NCBI GenBank assembly: GCA_023230985.1
Contig: JALNWH010000073.1
Span: 1 to 9,749 of the forward strand
Origin: Bacillota bacterium
GTDB taxonomy: Bacteria > Bacillota > Clostridia > Lutisporales > Lutisporaceae
Direction of reading: 5' to 3'
Length of the DNA stretch: 9,749 nt
This document shows, piece by piece, positions 7,101 to 9,749 of this stretch. Position 1 is the stretch's first letter, and every line of letters begins with the position of its first letter. Under the pieces are notes generated by a model. The model was not told where the DNA came from, did no database searches, and saw only the letters and a list, made by a program, of their open reading frames with translations. The translations under genes were made by a program, and so were the position numbers.

Positions 7101-7230
7101 CATGGCTATTGTAGTTATATTCGGATTGACCACTTCAACGTTATTAACCTTACTTATAGTTCCAATAGTCTATTGTTTAATGGATAATTTGTCGTTAAAT
7201 GTTAAAAGCAAGCTTAAAAGTTTCATATAG
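4129..7230 (+). CDS. RND-family efflux permease (AcrB/SwrC-like)
   Basis: At 1033 residues this is full length for the family (AcrB is about 1049). It shows the duplicated RND plan: TM1 at about 12-31, a large extracellular domain, TM2-6 at about 335-490, TM7 at about 530-550, a second extracellular domain, and TM8-12 at about 862-1020. Signature stretches include the N-terminal SINRPVAVLM, TM4 GMLVDNAIVVLENIYRY and TM10 GIVVNNAIVLVDYIN. Of the AcrB proton-relay residues, one TM4 Asp (398) is kept and the next is Asn399; the TM10 Lys is Asn930; the Arg in RLRPILMT (960-967) is kept. This pattern is common in Gram-positive SwrC-like pumps. AGAGGTG before the ATG overlaps the upstream stop, so it is co-translated with its adaptor. 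Likely substrates are lipophilic drugs, surfactants or lipopeptides; none can be fixed from sequence. The 3' end overlaps thrB by 8 bases. Confidence 0.93.
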   Translation: MKLHKLSINRPVAVLMCVLIVLVLGGVSLSKIPVDLMPDINLPIAIVSTSYTGVAPQEIENIVTKPMENTIATVNNIKSIQSISSEGNSIIIAEFNSGTDMDFATLQMREKVDLIKGYLPDDITAPLVMKLDPNMMPIMSISLTNNRDEIVLKRFIDEYVKPRLERLEGVASVGIAGGRTQEIQVNVDPQKAANYGISLNQIMSILQSENLNLPGGAIEYGDKKLLVRSTGEFKNIEQIKNIPITLPSGIVLYIRDIAEVLDTNKPIDSYSRTNGKNSISLNLQKQTNANTVNVTRAVKNELKRIGEENTDLNIDIVFDQGDFIEKAVSSVASNAIIGGLLAIFILFIFLKNMRTTFIIATAIPISIIATFVLVYFAGVSINIVSLGGLALGVGMLVDNAIVVLENIYRYRSEGHSIKEAALSGTEEVGRAIIASTMTTIVVFLPIAFTEGMASEIFKEMAMTITFSLLASLIIALTFVPMLSSKFLKVEKSDESIKSKPAGKFFKKWDDVINGIDKLYHKVLLWVLNHKGKTGIIVSCIFIGSLLLIPFIGSEFFPSMDQGMFSVDIEMPKGSLIDRTNDVVKELEDLLFDIPELGIMNVSVGSSGILSGISGSSGDSATISATLKPLSERQRSTSEVVEAVRKDVEGIAGAEIKVSDLSAGFGGMSGGGAISVQISGPNLEVLEDISKDVERIVLDTEGARQVELSITEGRPEAQIYINFDKASAYGLSTTQIASVVRTAVDGRVVTTYKVDGTEIDIKVQYPEEKRKTLEQLNSLSILSPLGIKVPLMDIAHIEIQQGPVSISRTGQERYVTVRGDVFGRSVGDVNKEIKNKIKNYNLIEGYSIKFTGEDEQMMEAFSDLTLALILAIFLVYMVMAIQFESLVYPFIIMFSVPVAYSGSTIGLALTNNPLSVPAFIGVIMLAGIVVNNAIVLVDYINTLRERGLDREEAIIKAGPTRLRPILMTTLTTILAMIPLALGIGEGAEAMAPMAIVVIFGLTTSTLLTLLIVPIVYCLMDNLSLNVKSKLKSFI

Positions 7231-7241
7231 ATTTAGCTTGC
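7204..7241 (-). terminator. Weak candidate terminator of the thr operon, inside the RND gene end
   Basis: GCAAGCT (7208-7214) and AGCTTGC (7235-7241) are exact inverted copies; allowing one bulged T at 7215, AAA/TTT extend the stem to 10 bp around a 13-base loop. On the minus strand, downstream of most of thrB, the stem is followed by TTTT (7204-7207) and an AT-rich tract. On the plus strand no T-run follows. It overlaps both stop codons. The short T-run makes the call uncertain. Confidence 0.35.
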
Positions 7242-8083
7242 ACACCTATATTAGAAGCCTTTATTACCTTTAAACTCCAGCCGCCTTTTAAACCTAGGAG
7301 AAATTTATTCATCTCTATTTCAAATATATCATCCTCACTATCCAATATGGAAACAATAGTGGGACCGGCACCGCTTAAAAAGGTACCCAATGCGCCCATA
7401 GAGTTGGCCATGCTCGTAATTTCATCGAATCCGGGAATAAGATGCTTCCTATATGGTTGATGAATTTTGTCCTCGCATGCAAATTTTAATAGTTTACCGT
7501 CTCCTGTAATCATAGCGGCAGATAAGAGGGCTGATTTGGCCACATTAAATACAGCATCTTTATATTGAATACTGTCGGGTAGAGCATTTCTGGCTACTGT
7601 TGTGGATAAGGTAAAATCCGGTATCATAACACCGTATTTGAAGCCGGTAAAGGCTTCCTGACGGAAATACACAACCTTATCTTCTTCTAATGAGGATATA
7701 GTATAACCGCCTAAAAATGCAGGGACAATATTATCCGGATGCCCTTCTATACTTGTCCCAATATTTATCAGCTCATCTATAGATAGATTCGCTCCGGATA
7801 GGATATTGCCGGCAATGCAACCGGCTGCAATACAGGCTGCACTGCTACCCAATCCACGGCTTATGGGTATTTGTATATTTTGATCTATTTGTAATTTTGG
7901 AATGCTTTTCCCAACAATCTCAAATACTTTTTTTATAGAGAAATAGATTAGATTTTTCTTGTCCTTAAATTCTTCATTAGATTCTTTTATAATAACTTTA
8001 TTCTCAATATCAAGAGCTAAGCCCATACAATCAAAACCGGGTCCCAGATTTGCAGTTGTTGCTTTAACAGCTATTTCAATCAT
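7223..8083 (-). CDS. thrB: Homoserine kinase
   Basis: This 286-residue GHMP-family kinase phosphorylates homoserine with ATP to O-phosphohomoserine, the substrate of threonine synthase. The substrate-side motif TTANLGPGFDCMGLALD lies at 9-25, the ATP-binding glycine-serine loop PISRGLGSSAA at 73-83, and the third GHMP motif LSGAGPT at 236-242. All are intact. Length is slightly under the usual 300. The ATG has GGAG 8 bases upstream. It is the last gene of the ACT-thrC-thrB operon, 56 bases after thrC, and acts in the cytoplasm just before ThrC in the pathway. Its stop lies within the last codons of the RND permease gene on the opposite strand. Assignment is secure. Confidence 0.96.
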   Translation of the reverse strand: MIEIAVKATTANLGPGFDCMGLALDIENKVIIKESNEEFKDKKNLIYFSIKKVFEIVGKSIPKLQIDQNIQIPISRGLGSSAACIAAGCIAGNILSGANLSIDELINIGTSIEGHPDNIVPAFLGGYTISSLEEDKVVYFRQEAFTGFKYGVMIPDFTLSTTVARNALPDSIQYKDAVFNVAKSALLSAAMITGDGKLLKFACEDKIHQPYRKHLIPGFDEITSMANSMGALGTFLSGAGPTIVSILDSEDDIFEIEMNKFLLGLKGGWSLKVIKASNIGVQAKSI

Positions 8084-8139
8084 TGATATCGCTCCGTTTC
8101 ATATTTTTAATGCTCTAATATTCGTGCCTTGACTAATTC

Positions 8140-9183
8140 TTACACAAAGAACTTTGATAATTCATCCATATTAGCATTTATTTTCTTAATATCCATGTCA
8201 AGCTCCATAGCTGTATCCGGGTCTTTTAAACCGTTTCCCGTTAGTATGCATACTATGGTTTTATCTGAAAGGTTATTATTTTTTAAATATTTAATAAGTC
8301 CCGCCAGACTTGCGCAGGAAGCAGGCTCTGCAAAGATACCTTCACGTGAGGATAATAAAGAATATGCCTCAAGGATTTCTTCATCAGTTACCTTATCTAT
8401 CGTACCGTGAGATTCTTTTATAGCTGCATTTGCTTTATCCCATGAAGCCGGGTTTCCTATTCTTATTGCAGTTGCTATGGTCTCCGGATTTTCGATTATT
8501 TTTCCTTCAACGATGGGTGCTGCACCGGCTGCTTGAAATCCCATCATCTTTGGATATTTATCAATTACATTATTTGTTTTATACTCCTTGTACCCTTTCC
8601 AGTAGGCGCTGATATTTCCTGCATTGCCAACAGGCATAAATTGATAGTCAGGTGCTTTGCCTAAATCATCACATATTTCAAAGGAACCGGTTTTTTGCCC
8701 CTCCAGCCTATAGGGATTTATGGAATTGACTATAGTAACAGGAAATAATTTTGCAGCATCTCTTACCAGATTAAGTGATTGGTCAAAGTTTCCTTTTACT
8801 TGTATTATATCTGCTCCGTAGATGACAGCTTGGGCTAGTTTACCCAAAGCTACTTTGCCTTCAGGTATCAGAACAATACATCTGATGCCTGCCCTTGCAG
8901 CATAGGCGGCGGCAGAAGCCGATGTATTGCCTGTAGAAGCACAAATGACATTTTTTGCACCATCATTTACAGCTTTTGTTATCGCGGCTGTCATACCCCT
9001 ATCCTTAAAAGAACCTGTAGGGTTGGCACCTTCATATTTAAAATACAATTGATTATTTCCTATAATATCCTTTAGATTCTTTGATTCGATTAGTGGCGTA
9101 TTACCTTCATTTAAAGTCACAATATTGTCACAATATATGCCCTCTAAATATTCTTTATATCTTTCAATTAAACCTTTATACAT
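8140..9183 (-). CDS. thrC: Threonine synthase
   Basis: This 347-residue PLP enzyme turns O-phosphohomoserine into threonine and phosphate. The early motif LNEGNTPLI is at 24-32, the PLP lysine is Lys60 in NPTGSFKDRGM, and a serine/threonine-rich phosphate loop ASTGNTSASAAAYAARAG follows. EPASCASLAGL and a late glycine turn LTGNGLKDP are also typical. Length and order match the short Bacillus-type threonine synthase. It is distinguished from threonine dehydratase by SFKDRG and its pairing with thrB. The ATG has AGGAG, part of which overlaps the stop region of the ACT gene 10 bases upstream, so the two are probably co-translated. Homoserine dehydrogenase (hom), often adjacent, is not in this operon within the window. 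Confidence 0.96.
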   Translation of the reverse strand: MYKGLIERYKEYLEGIYCDNIVTLNEGNTPLIESKNLKDIIGNNQLYFKYEGANPTGSFKDRGMTAAITKAVNDGAKNVICASTGNTSASAAAYAARAGIRCIVLIPEGKVALGKLAQAVIYGADIIQVKGNFDQSLNLVRDAAKLFPVTIVNSINPYRLEGQKTGSFEICDDLGKAPDYQFMPVGNAGNISAYWKGYKEYKTNNVIDKYPKMMGFQAAGAAPIVEGKIIENPETIATAIRIGNPASWDKANAAIKESHGTIDKVTDEEILEAYSLLSSREGIFAEPASCASLAGLIKYLKNNNLSDKTIVCILTGNGLKDPDTAMELDMDIKKINANMDELSKFFV

Positions 9184-9193
9184 AATATTTCTC

Positions 9194-9634
9194 CTATTCC
9201 ATAGCTATTATTTCTATTTCTTTGCAACCTTTGCTATCTGCTATTTCTTTAATTAATTTTGCCGGGGTTATGGTCATGTGTTTTGTATCAATGGTAAGTG
9301 TCAGGGATGCCACATCTAATACGGGTATATTTTGATTTATCGTTAATATATTTCCTTTAAATGAGGCTATTATATTTAGTATATTAGATAAGATGCCCGG
9401 TTCATGCCTCAAAAGCATAAAGATATTTACAATTCTACCCCTTTTCTGGGTTGTATAATCAAATACCGTATCTTTGTATTTATAAAAAGTACTGCGACTA
9501 AGTGATACCATAGCACATGCCTGTTGAATTGTATTTGCGTCACCGCTTTTTAATAGGTTTTTGGCGGCGATAACTTTTTCAAAAACATCAGGCAAGACAC
9601 TGGTTTGCACTATTAACATTCTATTTTCAGTCAT
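9194..9634 (-). CDS. ACT-domain protein of the UPF0735/PheB type, probable amino-acid-sensing regulator
   Basis: At 146 residues it matches the UPF0735 family, which includes B. subtilis PheB. Residues about 31-58 (SGDANTIQQACAMVSLSRST, then FYKYKDTVF) look like a helix-turn-helix. Residues about 66-146 form an ACT domain beginning GRIVNIFMLLRHEPGILSNI, with EPG at 78-80 where ACT domains bind an amino acid at the dimer face. Such domains sense the end product of a pathway. As first gene before thrC and thrB, it probably responds to threonine or a related amino acid, either as a DNA-binding regulator or as an enzyme partner. The start has a strong AAGGGAGG 6 bases upstream. The promoter at 9671-9721 resembles that of azlCD. 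The biochemical function of the family is not settled to my knowledge. Confidence 0.88.
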   Translation of the reverse strand: MTENRMLIVQTSVLPDVFEKVIAAKNLLKSGDANTIQQACAMVSLSRSTFYKYKDTVFDYTTQKRGRIVNIFMLLRHEPGILSNILNIIASFKGNILTINQNIPVLDVASLTLTIDTKHMTITPAKLIKEIADSKGCKEIEIIAME

Positions 9635-9662
9635 CTTATACCTCCCTTGTGTTTGCTTTAAA

Positions 9663-9676
9663 TAGACTACTGTCTA
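9663..9676. repeat. Short inverted repeat in the thr operon leader
   Basis: TAGAC (9663-9667) and GTCTA (9672-9676) flank TACT, partly inside the block shared with the azlC promoter. The azlC side has a different inverted repeat at the matching place (TGTTTG/CAAACA, 2171-2184). It may be an operator half or chance, as the arms are only 5 bp. Confidence 0.3.
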
Positions 9677-9721
9677 AACTTATGAACATATAATAGCATA
9701 TGCAAATATGATAATCAATAA
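9671..9721 (-). promoter_or_regulatory. Promoter of the ACT-thrC-thrB operon, twin of the azlCD promoter
   Basis: On the minus strand TTGATT (9713-9718), 17 bases, then TATTAT (9690-9695), with TGC just before the -10 as an extended motif. GTTCATAAGTTTAGACA follows. The predicted start is near 9683, giving a leader of about 50 bases, too short for a T-box or an attenuator with leader peptide. The spacer contains the palindrome GCATATGC abutting the -10. Upstream bases to 9749 are AT-rich with no ORF. Confidence 0.7.
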
Positions 9722-9749
9722 GCAGAATCTTTATAAAAAGTATTAAAAA

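Noticed and set aside
8129..8612. Plus-strand open frames over thrC
   Set aside because: They are antisense shadows of a secure enzyme gene and have no recognisable domain or start signal.
9635..9683. T-box or leader-peptide attenuator for the thr operon
   Set aside because: The predicted leader is only about 50 bases, with no threonine/isoleucine-rich small ORF, no T-box sequence and no terminator hairpin.

Overview
The window is AT-rich and has Shine-Dalgarno sites of the AGGAG/GGAGG type. It encodes two Gram-positive-style lipoproteins, a UPF0735/PheB-type ACT protein and an RND pump whose adaptor is itself a lipoprotein, with no outer-membrane channel gene. These features point to a low-GC Firmicute, most likely a clostridium-like anaerobe. 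This is inferred from gene content; no genus can be named.

Layout. (1) 1-111, minus: the first 37 codons of a small winged-helix regulator that runs off the left edge. (2) 398-1072, plus: a conserved lipoprotein of unknown function, with an 8+5+8 palindrome just upstream. (3) 1069-2111, minus: azlC-azlD, a branched-chain amino acid exporter pair. (4) 2112-2393: a divergent control region. (5) 2394-7230, plus: a marR-type regulator, a lipoprotein membrane-fusion protein and an RND permease, in operon arrangement. (6) 7223-9634, minus: an operon of an ACT-domain protein, threonine synthase (thrC) and homoserine kinase (thrB). (7) 9635-9749: the promoter of that operon. Both convergent gene pairs overlap at their 3' ends, so coding sequence is packed with almost no spacer.

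How the parts fit. ThrB and ThrC turn homoserine into threonine, which is also a precursor of isoleucine. AzlCD belongs to the family that exports branched-chain amino acids. The two sets lie about 7.5 kb apart, yet their promoters align without gaps over about 50 bases: a -35, a 17-base spacer, an extended -10 and a downstream block GTTCATAwGTTTrGACA. This suggests one regulator acts on both. The ACT protein, which has an HTH-like N-terminal half, is the obvious local candidate. A second layer appears in the azlC/marR gap: two AT-rich palindromes begin with the same half-site ATTAAACT, one over the putative marR -10 and one in the azlC leader. They look like MarR operators that would tie azlCD to the efflux operon. 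These two regulatory patterns are the most notable content of the window. No mobile element, CRISPR array, tRNA or rRNA was seen.
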